64,000 bases of DNA, from NCBI GenBank assembly GCA_964456625.1, contig CAYWBO010000005.1, forward strand, positions 1-64,000, given 5' to 3'. A model generated the notes under the pieces. It saw nothing but the letters and a program-made list of their open reading frames with translations. It did not search any database and was not told the origin of the DNA. Positions 51,533 to 59,759 of this stretch are shown one piece after another. Source of the stretch: Sulfidibacterium sp964456625 (GTDB lineage: Bacteria > Bacteroidota > Bacteroidia > Bacteroidales > F082). A program made the translations under genes and the position numbers. Position 1 is the stretch's first letter; every line of letters begins with the position of its first letter.

Positions 51533-52682
51533 AGTCTTATTGATTAGTATAATACTAATGGCACTATCGTCCTGTGTTAAGAATTATTCGCCTCAAATAA
51601 ATACAGGTCAAACCAAATATGTGATTTCAGGCCAAGTAACCCTGGGAGCACAAACACAAACGGTAAATATCACACTGAATTCTTCCATCAGTAATCCGGT
51701 ATACAAGCCTGTGCCAGGTTGTAAAGTCACTATCCAGGATCATGAAAACCATAGTTTCCCTATGGTCGATTTAGGAGATGGGGACTATTCTACCTTCATA
51801 GATCCCGGTTATCTGGTTCCCGGCCATGCATTCAGGGTAAATATTGTCACGCCCGACTCCAACACAATCGTTTCGGATTACGATACACTACCACCGGCTA
51901 CCCCTGTTGATTCAATACATTATCAAATAAAGGATCGTCAAGGTTCCGGACTGACTCCGGAACAAGGGATACAATTTTATATCGACTTAAAAGGAACGGA
52001 CGCTGAAAGCCGATATTATCGCTGGGATGTCTACGAAACATGGGAGTATCATGCCAAGTATCCGGTCGAATACTATTATGACGGGGAAATGCATCACAAT
52101 TTACCGCCGGATTATTCCAAATATACCTGTTGGAAGACAAGTCAGGTTTCAGAAATTTTCACCTTGTCGACGGCTAATTTATCACAGAACAAGTATGCTA
52201 ATTTTCCGCTGCAATACGTATCCAATACAACCCCCAAACTTGCCCATGGCTACAGTTTGCTTGTTGAACAGTTTGCCTTAAGTAAAACGGCTTATAATTT
52301 CTGGTATAAGTTAAAATCAAACAGTACGCAACAGGGCGGTTTGTATGTAGAACAGCCCATCACCATCCAGGGGAACCTGCATAATATTACTCATCCGGAT
52401 AGAAAAGTATTAGGTTTCTTCAGTGCCGAATCAGAGAGTTCTAAAAGAATTTTTATACTGGCAGTTCCCGGATTAAAGCTGGATTATGACACTACCTGTG
52501 AAGAGAAACCGCTCTTGTATGGTTATAGTGCGATCCCAAAAATAGACTATCCTGCAGCCATTAAGGCAGGTCCGCATAATAGCGGTCCGCTGCCAATTAT
52601 GCTATCTCCGATTTGCGTCAATTGCCTGTTGCAGGGTGGCACAACTGTTAAACCTTCATTCTGGCCAAAAGGATATGAATAA
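51519..52682 (+). CDS. DUF4249 family lipoprotein, copy 2
   Basis: A 387-aa lipoprotein with the lipobox LSSC near residue 19 (MALSSCVKNYSP). It matches copy 1 over its length, including YVISGQVTLGAQTQTVNIT, FPMVDLGDGDYSTFIDP, WEYHAKYPVEYYYDG and the C-terminal ICVNCLLQGGTTVKPSFW with its CxxC. The start overlaps the receptor gene by 14 bp. The stop overlaps the MG2-like start by 8 bp. This intact copy shows how the gapped copy 1 should read. The role is unknown; partnering the receptor is likely. Confidence 0.92.
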   Translation: MLRNKVLLISIILMALSSCVKNYSPQINTGQTKYVISGQVTLGAQTQTVNITLNSSISNPVYKPVPGCKVTIQDHENHSFPMVDLGDGDYSTFIDPGYLVPGHAFRVNIVTPDSNTIVSDYDTLPPATPVDSIHYQIKDRQGSGLTPEQGIQFYIDLKGTDAESRYYRWDVYETWEYHAKYPVEYYYDGEMHHNLPPDYSKYTCWKTSQVSEIFTLSTANLSQNKYANFPLQYVSNTTPKLAHGYSLLVEQFALSKTAYNFWYKLKSNSTQQGGLYVEQPITIQGNLHNITHPDRKVLGFFSAESESSKRIFILAVPGLKLDYDTTCEEKPLLYGYSAIPKIDYPAAIKAGPHNSGPLPIMLSPICVNCLLQGGTTVKPSFWPKGYE

Positions 52683-54357
52683 GAAAAAATACAAATATTA
52701 TCTCTTCACGGTCTTGCTGCTGGGACTTCCCTTTGCTTTAATAGGTCAGCAGGACCTTGAATTTCCCAAAGCTGAAAAACTGGCACTTTTCACCGATCGT
52801 GGATTGTACATCGCTGGCGAAAGCATTCATTTCGCGGCGTTTGTTACCAATCATGCTCCGTCAGGGCTGAGCGATATTGTTTATGCTGAGATTATTGAAT
52901 CAGACGGGACCCAGGTTGCCGGTGCAAAGTTTCGTCTCATTCAGGGAGCTTCACACGGATGCCTGACCATTCCCACCAGTGTCCTCACAGGAAATTATTA
53001 CTTAAGGCTTTACACAAAATATATGCGGAATGTTGGCCCACGCGCATTTGCATATGTTCAACTGGAAATAATTAATCGTCTTAAAAAAGAGGTATTAAAA
53101 GGGAATGAAAAAGTTGAAAATACAGCTCAGAAAATTTCAGGGAACTCTTCGGGTGATCGTGTCATCCTAAACACAATGAAAAAAGTTTACCGGACTAAAG
53201 AAAAAGTAAATGTAACCATCAACACTAATGGATCTCATTCAGATAGAATCCAAAGACTTTGTGTTGCAGTGGTTCCGGAAATGGTCATTCCCAATAAAAT
53301 GATTCCGATGCATTCACCATCAAGGAAGATAAATGTTGTTCGCTTTTTTCCTGAAATGCGGGGGCCTTCGATCACCGGAACATTACAGGATAGCGTTACG
53401 AAAAAAGGAGAAGCGGGGGTCAACGTGAACCTCTCCATCATTGGCAAGGGCAAAATATTTATGGCGGCTCAAACTGACAGCACCGGGCATTTTTTCTTTT
53501 CCCTGCCTCCTTACACCGGAAATCATGATGTATTTATTGGGGCGCAGAATGTATCCGGTATTCATCATAAAATACTGGTAGATAATGACTTTTCAACGAA
53601 ACCCATCCGGTTGCCTGACCCGGTATTTAAAATGGATTCCAGTGAACGCCCGATAGTCCTCCGTATGGCACAGAATCTTAGGGTCAAACAACTTTTTTAC
53701 AGCGATAGCCTTCTTTGCAGTAAAAAAAACCAAAAAGTGTCTGTCGCTTTTTACGGCAAGCCTTCTTACACTTTGAAAATGAGCGAATATATTCAGCTTC
53801 CAACACTTGAAGCTTATCTGGATAATCTATCCTCCCTGGTAAAAGTCAGGTCACACCATGGCGAGAAATATCTCAAAATAGTCAGCCTTCTGCCACAAAT
53901 GGCCTACTTACGTCCACTGGTACTCGTTGACGGCGTGGCCATAGACAATCAGGAAAAAATCCTCGCTTTATCACCTTCAAATATTTCTCGTATCGAAGTG
54001 GTGAATAAACCTTACGTGATCGGAAATATGACGTACGGAGGGATCGTCAACTTCATTTCAATAAAAGGCGATTTTGCCGGGATCGATTTGCCCAGTTCAG
54101 GGATGTTCCTGAATTACGATTTCCTGCACAACAACTGCCGTTGTGCCATCACAACGCCCGATTCCATCGGTCAGCCGGACACGAGGAACACGCTTTACTG
54201 GAATCCCGATGTCAGTCTGAATTCAGGAAAAGAAGTTCATTTTTCTTTTATTACTGGAGATACACCGGGAAAATACGCCATCTTAATTCAAGGTATCGAT
54301 GCCAATGGTAAGCCTTTTTCAAAAAAGGATATCATCGTGGTAAAAACGAAGCCGTAA
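52675..54357 (+). CDS. Secreted MG2-like protein with CarboxypepD and plug-like segments, copy 2
   Basis: A 560-aa paralogue of the protein at 46008-47687. The ATG at 52675 is inside the end of the DUF4249 gene, so translation is coupled. Signal peptide YLFTVLLLGLPFALIGQ. MG2 motif LALFTDRGLYIAGESIHF. CarboxypepD-like GPSITGTLQDSVTKKGEAGV. Plug-like LVLVDGVAIDN, SPSNISRIEVV and YGGIVNFISIKGDFAG, then NNCRCAI and the final strand domain RNTLYWNPDVS. The middle linker (about residues 140-200) is the most diverged part between the copies. It is convergent with aroK. Confidence 0.85.
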   Translation: MNKKKYKYYLFTVLLLGLPFALIGQQDLEFPKAEKLALFTDRGLYIAGESIHFAAFVTNHAPSGLSDIVYAEIIESDGTQVAGAKFRLIQGASHGCLTIPTSVLTGNYYLRLYTKYMRNVGPRAFAYVQLEIINRLKKEVLKGNEKVENTAQKISGNSSGDRVILNTMKKVYRTKEKVNVTINTNGSHSDRIQRLCVAVVPEMVIPNKMIPMHSPSRKINVVRFFPEMRGPSITGTLQDSVTKKGEAGVNVNLSIIGKGKIFMAAQTDSTGHFFFSLPPYTGNHDVFIGAQNVSGIHHKILVDNDFSTKPIRLPDPVFKMDSSERPIVLRMAQNLRVKQLFYSDSLLCSKKNQKVSVAFYGKPSYTLKMSEYIQLPTLEAYLDNLSSLVKVRSHHGEKYLKIVSLLPQMAYLRPLVLVDGVAIDNQEKILALSPSNISRIEVVNKPYVIGNMTYGGIVNFISIKGDFAGIDLPSSGMFLNYDFLHNNCRCAITTPDSIGQPDTRNTLYWNPDVSLNSGKEVHFSFITGDTPGKYAILIQGIDANGKPFSKKDIIVVKTKP

Positions 54358-54362
54358 CGGAG

Positions 54363-54872
54363 CTATTGTTGTTCCAGCAATGCGATAAGATCTTTAATAT
54401 CGACACTCATTCCGTCGATAATCATTTGTGCTTTTTGATAATAGCCTGACCTTTCTTCCAGTTTTTGCTCGATATAACGGATGAGTTCTTCGCCGCTTTT
54501 CCCTTCAACCAAAGGGCGCTTCTTCGCCGCATTGGTCAGGCGGCTGGCGACAGCCTCGGGGGTCATCCTCAGATAAACACTGATTCCATTTCTGTTGATT
54601 TCCTCCATACTGTTATGGTAACAGGGGGTCCCGCCACCGGTGGCCACCACCACATTTTTCATCTCAAAGGTTTTTAGCAGGCGTTCATGTTCCAGGTTCC
54701 GGAAAAGATCTTCTCCGTATTTGTCGAAAAATCCCTGAATATCTATTTTGTAATGTTCCTCGAAATAATCATCAAGATCCACAAACCGAAATCCTAAGGC
54801 CGTTGCCAGCCTTTTACCCACCGTTGTTTTTCCGGCGCCCATAAATCCTATCAGATAGATTCTGTCTTTCAT
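54363..54872 (-). CDS. aroK: Shikimate kinase
   Basis: A 169-aa P-loop kinase from the ATG at 54872 (MKDRIYLIGFMGAGKTT); the frame extends to a TTG at 54893. Walker A is GFMGAGKT at residues 9-16. The shikimate site includes DLDDYFEEH and VATGGGTPC, and the lid region has RLTNAAKKRPL. It phosphorylates shikimate in the aromatic amino-acid pathway; aroQ is at 16.2 kb. It is convergent with the MG2-like gene and 49 bp downstream of the EamA gene. Confidence 0.96.
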   Translation of the reverse strand: MKDRIYLIGFMGAGKTTVGKRLATALGFRFVDLDDYFEEHYKIDIQGFFDKYGEDLFRNLEHERLLKTFEMKNVVVATGGGTPCYHNSMEEINRNGISVYLRMTPEAVASRLTNAAKKRPLVEGKSGEELIRYIEQKLEERSGYYQKAQMIIDGMSVDIKDLIALLEQQ

Positions 54873-54921
54873 GTATTTCACGTTCCGGCTCAAAAATAAC
54901 CAATAAACCGAAATTTTCCCC

Positions 54922-55836
54922 TTATAAATTAATTGAATCGCTTTTGGGCTTGAACTTTCTGGTCTTGTTCACAAAATAAACCCCGACAAAAATCAGGGAC
55001 GAAGCGATGATCTCGGTCATATTCAACACGTCTTTCCCGGCATAAACGGCCACAAGCGTTGCAATCATAGGCTGCATATAGATATAGGAGCTGGTTACAG
55101 ACGGGCTTACTTTTCGCAATGAATAATTGTTCAAAAAATAAGCGATCACGGTAGTGAAAATAATCACGTAACCGATGGAAAGCCATATATGAAAAGGAAT
55201 AACGGCAAAATTAGCCTCCGCGATCTGGTGGTAAGAAACGGGGATCACAAAAATCATCCCGAAAGTAAAAACCCATTTCATCACCGTCAGCGGACGGTAA
55301 AACGCCATCAAAGGCTTTATCAGCACCAGGAACAAAGCATACGAAGCAGCGTTGACAAGCACGAGAATATTTCCGACGGTGGTTTCCGAACTCAGGGTAA
55401 TTTGCCCGTTCCGCAGGATCAGGTATGCCGCTCCGGCAAATCCCAATGCAATCCCAATGGCTTTGGTCCATGAAATCCTGTCGTGGATCAGAAAATGTGC
55501 CATCACCAACACAAAAATCGGTGTCCCGACCATGATGATCGAGGCATTGATGGGCGTGGTCATATTCAGTCCTTCAAAAAACATGATCTGGTTCACGGCC
55601 ACCCCGAAAATGGCAGCAATGAACATTCTTCTCATGTCGGGTTTGGCCACTTTCTCGCGGCCGAAAAAACCATCCACCAGCCAAAAGATCGCAGACGCCC
55701 CGATGACACGCAGCACGATGATGGCACGCGGCTCCAGCCATTGGGGCATGATGCTCTTGGCAATCACAAAGTTCAGCCCGAAAATCAAATTGGCACCCAG
55801 CACGGCCAGGTGTGCCTTCAGATGTGTCGGCTTCAT
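54922..55836 (-). CDS. EamA/DMT family transporter
   Basis: A 304-aa inner-membrane protein with about ten helices and two EamA repeats. It begins HLKAHLAVLGANLIFGLNFV; the second repeat starts TVGNILVLVNAASYALFLVL. The conserved helix-end motif PLMAFYRPLTVMKWVF and a late VAVYAGKDVLNMTEIIASSL are present. The C-terminus is basic (NKTRKFKPKSD). Substrate unknown. It precedes aroK on the same strand but is probably functionally unrelated. It is not a close paralogue of the EamA protein at 29.8 kb. Confidence 0.9.
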   Translation of the reverse strand: MKPTHLKAHLAVLGANLIFGLNFVIAKSIMPQWLEPRAIIVLRVIGASAIFWLVDGFFGREKVAKPDMRRMFIAAIFGVAVNQIMFFEGLNMTTPINASIIMVGTPIFVLVMAHFLIHDRISWTKAIGIALGFAGAAYLILRNGQITLSSETTVGNILVLVNAASYALFLVLIKPLMAFYRPLTVMKWVFTFGMIFVIPVSYHQIAEANFAVIPFHIWLSIGYVIIFTTVIAYFLNNYSLRKVSPSVTSSYIYMQPMIATLVAVYAGKDVLNMTEIIASSLIFVGVYFVNKTRKFKPKSDSINL

Positions 55837-55911
55837 ATCCTAAAATAGTTGGATTCTTACGTAGCTGCTTTTCTGTAATTTTTTACAGCCTGCTGTTTCT
55901 GAATTAAGATG

Positions 55912-56268
55912 CTAGAAAGGGAGGTCGCCTTCTTCATCCATCGGGTCGGAATTGTCTGCTGACAAATCTTCAGGCGAAAGCGGTGGAATATTACCTTCTT
56001 CGCGTTGTAACCGCCATGCCCTCACGTCAGTGTACCAGCGTTCATTGAACTCCCTTGACTCGATGTTAACAGAAACGCTGATTCGGTCCCCTTCACCAAT
56101 CCCCTCCAGGCTTTTTACCTTGTCTCCCCACAGGCTGATGCATACTTTTTTAGGATACTGGTCTTCGGTTTCAATGATGAATTCCTGTTTTTCCCACTTT
56201 CCGTTACGCCCTTCGCCACTTACCACTGGCAGTTTTTTTATCAATCGTCCTTTCAGGTCTAAGCTCAT
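55912..56268 (-). CDS. DUF3127 OB-fold-like protein with SSB-like acidic tail
   Basis: A 118-aa protein of the DUF3127 family. The N-terminal ~85 residues look like a single OB-type fold (LKGRLIKKLPVVSGEG, KQEFIIETEDQYPKKVCISL, GDRISVSVNIESREFNERWY). An acidic linker then ends in DEEGDLPF. This ending resembles the SSB C-terminal tip (DDDIPF), which recruits DNA-repair and replication proteins. Such proteins are common in Bacteroidota and of unknown function; a role in single-stranded DNA metabolism is inference. It is a monocistronic gene with a -7 box 32 bp upstream. Confidence 0.85.
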   Translation of the reverse strand: MSLDLKGRLIKKLPVVSGEGRNGKWEKQEFIIETEDQYPKKVCISLWGDKVKSLEGIGEGDRISVSVNIESREFNERWYTDVRAWRLQREEGNIPPLSPEDLSADNSDPMDEEGDLPF

Positions 56269-56299
56269 GTTTCAAAAATTTATCAGATTTAATGATTTA

Positions 56300-56307
56300 C
56301 AAAAGTA
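56300..56307 (-). promoter_or_regulatory. Putative -7 box of the DUF3127 gene
   Basis: The complement reads TACTTTTG, 32 bp upstream of the ATG at 56268. Confidence 0.4.
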
Positions 56308-56372
56308 AAGATTTAAATAAAGTAGATTCATTCGCCTTCCGGCAGATGAGATCAGCGGAAACCAACCGTCTT

Positions 56373-57200
56373 TTAGAACTTAATGATGGTCTGTCTTAAC
56401 GCCACCAGATGTGTCAGTAAATTCTCCAGCAGATCCAATTTTAACATATTGGCACCGTCTGATTTAGCCACAGCCGGATTGGGATGCGTTTCCAAAAAAA
56501 TACCATCCACACCCACAGCTATACCTGCCCGGCCGATGGTTTCTATCAGATCGGGCCTGCCTCCCGTAACTCCCTCACTTTGATTGGGCTGCTGCAGCGA
56601 ATGAGTAATGTCCAGCACTACGGGAACTCCGGATTTCTGCATCGCAGGAATGTTGCGATAATCCACAACGAGATCTCCATATCCGAACATGCTGCCGCGC
56701 TCCGTCAGCCAAACGTTTTCGTTGCCTGTTGAACGCACTTTGTCGACGGCGAAACGCATGGACTCGCCCGACACAAACTGTCCTTTCTTGATGTTGATAA
56801 TCTTTCCCGTTTTTCCGGCAGCAATCAGCAATTCCGTCTGACGGCAGAGAAAAGCCGGGATCTGAAGCACATCTACATAAACGGACGCCATTTCTGCTTC
56901 TTCAGCCGTGTGAATATCTGTTACAACCGGGATCTGCAATTCTCGCGAAATGTCCCTGAGGATGTTCAGCGCTTTTTCATCTCCGATCCCTGAAAAGGAA
57001 TCCAGCTTGGACCTGTTGGCTTTCCGGTACGAAGCTTTAAAAATGAAAGGGATTTCAAGCTTGTGAGTGATTCTTTGAATTTCCTTTGCGATGGGATAAG
57101 CCATCTTTTCGTCTTCAATAACACAGGGCCCGGCCATCAGGAAGAAATTTCCCTTCTCGGTAAATTTTATATTCGGCAGATTTTCAACGCTTTTATGCAT
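56373..57200 (-). CDS. kdsA: 3-deoxy-8-phosphooctulonate synthase
   Basis: A 275-aa TIM-barrel enzyme that condenses phosphoenolpyruvate with arabinose-5-phosphate to Kdo-8-phosphate, for LPS core synthesis. Motifs are FLMAGPCVIEDEK, PFIFKASYRKANRSK, PVVTDIHTAEEAE, and LDITHSLQQPNQSEG with the metal/PEP region. The ending DGIFLETHPNPAVAKSDGAN is also canonical. The length is normal. It is on the same strand as truA, 43 bp downstream. A -7 box lies 16 bp before the start. Confidence 0.97.
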   Translation of the reverse strand: MHKSVENLPNIKFTEKGNFFLMAGPCVIEDEKMAYPIAKEIQRITHKLEIPFIFKASYRKANRSKLDSFSGIGDEKALNILRDISRELQIPVVTDIHTAEEAEMASVYVDVLQIPAFLCRQTELLIAAGKTGKIINIKKGQFVSGESMRFAVDKVRSTGNENVWLTERGSMFGYGDLVVDYRNIPAMQKSGVPVVLDITHSLQQPNQSEGVTGGRPDLIETIGRAGIAVGVDGIFLETHPNPAVAKSDGANMLKLDLLENLLTHLVALRQTIIKF

Positions 57201-57215
57201 GGAATTGAATTTTTA

Positions 57216-57223
57216 CAAAGTTA
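57216..57223 (-). promoter_or_regulatory. Putative -7 box of kdsA
   Basis: The complement reads TAACTTTG, 16 bp upstream of the ATG. The leader would be short. Confidence 0.4.
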
Positions 57224-57243
57224 AGAAATGTTTGATTTGCTTT

Positions 57244-58011
57244 TTACGATCCACTAGCCGCATTGTCTAGGGAAAATGGATATTCCACTTTTTCCAGAAA
57301 AAGGCCCCTGGCCGGGACCGAATAACCGGCTTCGGAACGGTCTTTTGCCTGAATGACGTCTTCCATTTCGTCCGGTTTCATTTTTCCTTTGCCCACCTCC
57401 AGCAGCGTCCCGACCACCGCGCGCACCATATTTCTTAAGAACCTGTCGGCAGTGATCGTGAAAATAAGCTTATCGCCCTGCACTTCCCAAAAGGCTTCCT
57501 TGATCACACAATCGTTGGTTTTGGTCTGCGTATGGAGTTTTGAAAAACTTGTAAAGTCAGTGAATTTCAATAAATGTCCCGCCGCTTCCTGCATGGCTTC
57601 CACATCGAGCGTACCGGTATATTCCAGGCAAAAATCCCTGTCGAAAGGAGCCTTCCTCCTCGAAATATAATATTTATATGTCCTTTGAGTGGCACTGAAA
57701 CGGGCATGATAATCCCCGGGAACCTGATAAAGTCCGAAGATCACAATGTCATCGGAAAGGAAACTGTTCAACTTGGCGACAAAATCTTGTTCCGGAAAAT
57801 TCAAGGGTACTTTCAAATCAAAATGAGCGTAAAATTCCCGCGCATGAACGCCGGTATCCGTCCGCCCGCATCCCACCAGATTCACCGGATCGCCGGTCAC
57901 CAAACCAATTTTATGATTCAGTTCTTCCTGAATGGTACGGGCATTTTCCTGGATCTGCCAACCATGATAAGCTGCACCCTTATATGCCAGTTTAAGAAAA
58001 TACCGAACCAT
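57244..58011 (-). CDS. truA: tRNA pseudouridine(38-40) synthase
   Basis: A 255-aa pseudouridine synthase that isomerises U38-U40 in the tRNA anticodon arm. The catalytic Asp is residue 52 in GCGRTDTGVHAREF. Other blocks are RTYKYYISRR, FTSFSKLHTQTK and DRFLRNMVRAVVGTLLEVG. The start follows obgE after 26 bp, so the two are cotranscribed. Confidence 0.97.
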   Translation of the reverse strand: MVRYFLKLAYKGAAYHGWQIQENARTIQEELNHKIGLVTGDPVNLVGCGRTDTGVHAREFYAHFDLKVPLNFPEQDFVAKLNSFLSDDIVIFGLYQVPGDYHARFSATQRTYKYYISRRKAPFDRDFCLEYTGTLDVEAMQEAAGHLLKFTDFTSFSKLHTQTKTNDCVIKEAFWEVQGDKLIFTITADRFLRNMVRAVVGTLLEVGKGKMKPDEMEDVIQAKDRSEAGYSVPARGLFLEKVEYPFSLDNAASGS

Positions 58012-58037
58012 GTTTATCGTAATAAAACGTGTTTTTA

Positions 58038-59027
58038 TCAGGAATTCAGAGCCTTCCAGAGCATGTCCTTCATCTGGGACAGCCCTTGTTGCGCCACCGA
58101 TGAAATGAATACGGACGGAATATCCGGCAATTCCCGTTTTATTTCATCCATCAGCTCGGCATCCAGCAGATCCGATTTGGAAATGGCCAGCACTCTTTGC
58201 TTGTCGAGCAATTCCGGATTGTATTGTTTCAGTTCATTCAATAGAATGTTGTATTCTTTTTTGATGTCAGCCGAATCGGCAGGTACTAAAAACAGCAGCG
58301 CCGAATTTCTTTCGATATGGCGCAAAAACCGAAGCCCCAACCCTTTTCCTTCATGCGCTCCTTCAATAATACCGGGAATATCCGCCATCACAAAAGATTT
58401 CTGATCCCGGTAAGAAACAATACCCAGATTGGGTTTCAGCGTAGTAAAAGGATAATCTGCAATTTCCGGCTTTGCTGCCGATACGACCGAAAGCAAGGTA
58501 GACTTTCCGGCGTTTGGAAATCCCACAAGTCCCACATCGGCCAGGAGCTTCAACTCGATGATCACCTCAGCTTCCACCCCTTCTTCGCCGGGCTGAGCGT
58601 ATTTCGGGGTCTGGTTGGTAGCCGATTTAAAATGGTCGTTTCCCTGACCGCCCCGGCCACCCTGGATCAATACTATTTCCTGCTTGTCCTCCACTATTTC
58701 ACCTAATACCTCCATGGTTTCAGCATTTCTCATGACCGTCCCGATGGGCACTTCCACCACAATATCTTTTCCATTGGCACCCGTGCTGGTCTGAGCACCA
58801 CCGGCTTCACCATTTTCCGCACGCAAATGCCTTGTGTAACGCAAATGCAACAAGGTCCACATCTGGGCATTCCCCCTGAAAATGATATCGCCCCCTTTAC
58901 CGCCGTCACCGCCGTCAGGACCTCCTTTGGGAATATACTTTTCACGCCGGAAATGGACTGAACCGGGTCCGCCGTTTCCAGAACGACAGTAAATCTTTAC
59001 GTAATCAACAAAATTGGATGAGGCCAT
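58038..59027 (-). CDS. obgE: GTPase Obg
   Basis: A 329-aa ribosome-assembly GTPase. The Gly-rich Obg domain runs through about residue 158 (KGGPDGGDGGKGGDIIF, GGRGGQGNDHFKSATNQTP). The G domain has GFPNAGKS at 169-176, DIPGIIEGAHEGKGLG and SKSDLLD. There is no C-terminal OCT domain, as in several phyla. It heads an obgE-truA operon, with a -7 box 20 bp upstream. Confidence 0.97.
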   Translation of the reverse strand: MASSNFVDYVKIYCRSGNGGPGSVHFRREKYIPKGGPDGGDGGKGGDIIFRGNAQMWTLLHLRYTRHLRAENGEAGGAQTSTGANGKDIVVEVPIGTVMRNAETMEVLGEIVEDKQEIVLIQGGRGGQGNDHFKSATNQTPKYAQPGEEGVEAEVIIELKLLADVGLVGFPNAGKSTLLSVVSAAKPEIADYPFTTLKPNLGIVSYRDQKSFVMADIPGIIEGAHEGKGLGLRFLRHIERNSALLFLVPADSADIKKEYNILLNELKQYNPELLDKQRVLAISKSDLLDAELMDEIKRELPDIPSVFISSVAQQGLSQMKDMLWKALNS

Positions 59028-59046
59028 AAAAAGTAAATTGGTGGTG

Positions 59047-59054
59047 CAAAAATA
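59047..59054 (-). promoter_or_regulatory. Putative -7 box of obgE
   Basis: The complement reads TATTTTTG, 20 bp upstream of the ATG at 59027, between obgE and the methyltransferase gene. Confidence 0.4.
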
Positions 59055-59065
59055 GCGTAAAAGCT

Positions 59066-59704
59066 TTAATCCTTTAGTTTACGGACCAATAAAAGCCCGT
59101 CGCGAATCGACAACAGTACCTGGTGTACCCTGTCGTCATCCCGAACGTGGTCGTTAAAGTTGCGGATGCCCATGGTTTCTTTGTCAGGATTTTTGTCTTC
59201 GACCGCTTTTCCTCCCCACAACACATTATCAGCCAGAAAAAAACCACCTTTTCTCAGCTTGGGAAAGGCCAGCTCGTAATAATCTGTATACTGCGATTTA
59301 TCCGCATCGATAAAAATCAGGTCGAAAGTTTCATCCAATGAAGGAATGATCTCCCGGGCATCGCCTTCCATAAATCTAATTTTTCCGTTGCTTTGAGATT
59401 TGTCAAAATAACGTTTGGCGAAAGGAGCAATTTCCTCATTCATATCCACCGTGATCAGGGTTCCGTCTTCGGGAAGTGCCTGCACCATCGACAGGGCGGA
59501 GTATCCCGTAAAAGTGCCGATTTCCAGAATCCGTTTCGGCTTGAGCATGGCAACAATCATCTCCAGAAACTTTCCCTGAACCTTTCCTGAAAGCATGTTA
59601 GGATAGTAGGTCTTCTGATGGGTTTCGCGGTTCAGGTCATATAATAAAGGTATTTCATCCGTAGTATGTGCTTCGATATATTCGTTCATCTCTTTGCTTA
59701 ACAT
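59066..59704 (-). CDS. CCoAOMT-like O-methyltransferase
   Basis: A 212-aa SAM-dependent methyltransferase. The SAM site is ILEIGTFTGYSALSMVQAL (motif I at 61-69), then LITVDMNEE and FMEGDAREIIPSL. DLIFIDADKSQY carries the metal-binding Asp of this family, and GGFFLADNVLWGG follows. It matches the bacterial O-methyltransferase group related to caffeoyl-CoA enzymes. The substrate is a catechol-like compound or unknown. It is a separate unit between the M16 peptidase and obgE. Confidence 0.93.
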   Translation of the reverse strand: MLSKEMNEYIEAHTTDEIPLLYDLNRETHQKTYYPNMLSGKVQGKFLEMIVAMLKPKRILEIGTFTGYSALSMVQALPEDGTLITVDMNEEIAPFAKRYFDKSQSNGKIRFMEGDAREIIPSLDETFDLIFIDADKSQYTDYYELAFPKLRKGGFFLADNVLWGGKAVEDKNPDKETMGIRNFNDHVRDDDRVHQVLLSIRDGLLLVRKLKD

Positions 59705-59759
59705 GACATCTGATTTTTAATGAATAATTTTTTAACTAAAAATCCAAATATTTTCAATT

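Larger units (their letters stand above)
48020..54357 (+). repeat. Tandem cassette copy 2
   Basis: Homologous to 41724-47687 with the same gene order. It retains the full secreted N-terminal domain, which is mostly deleted in copy 1. Confidence 0.9.
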
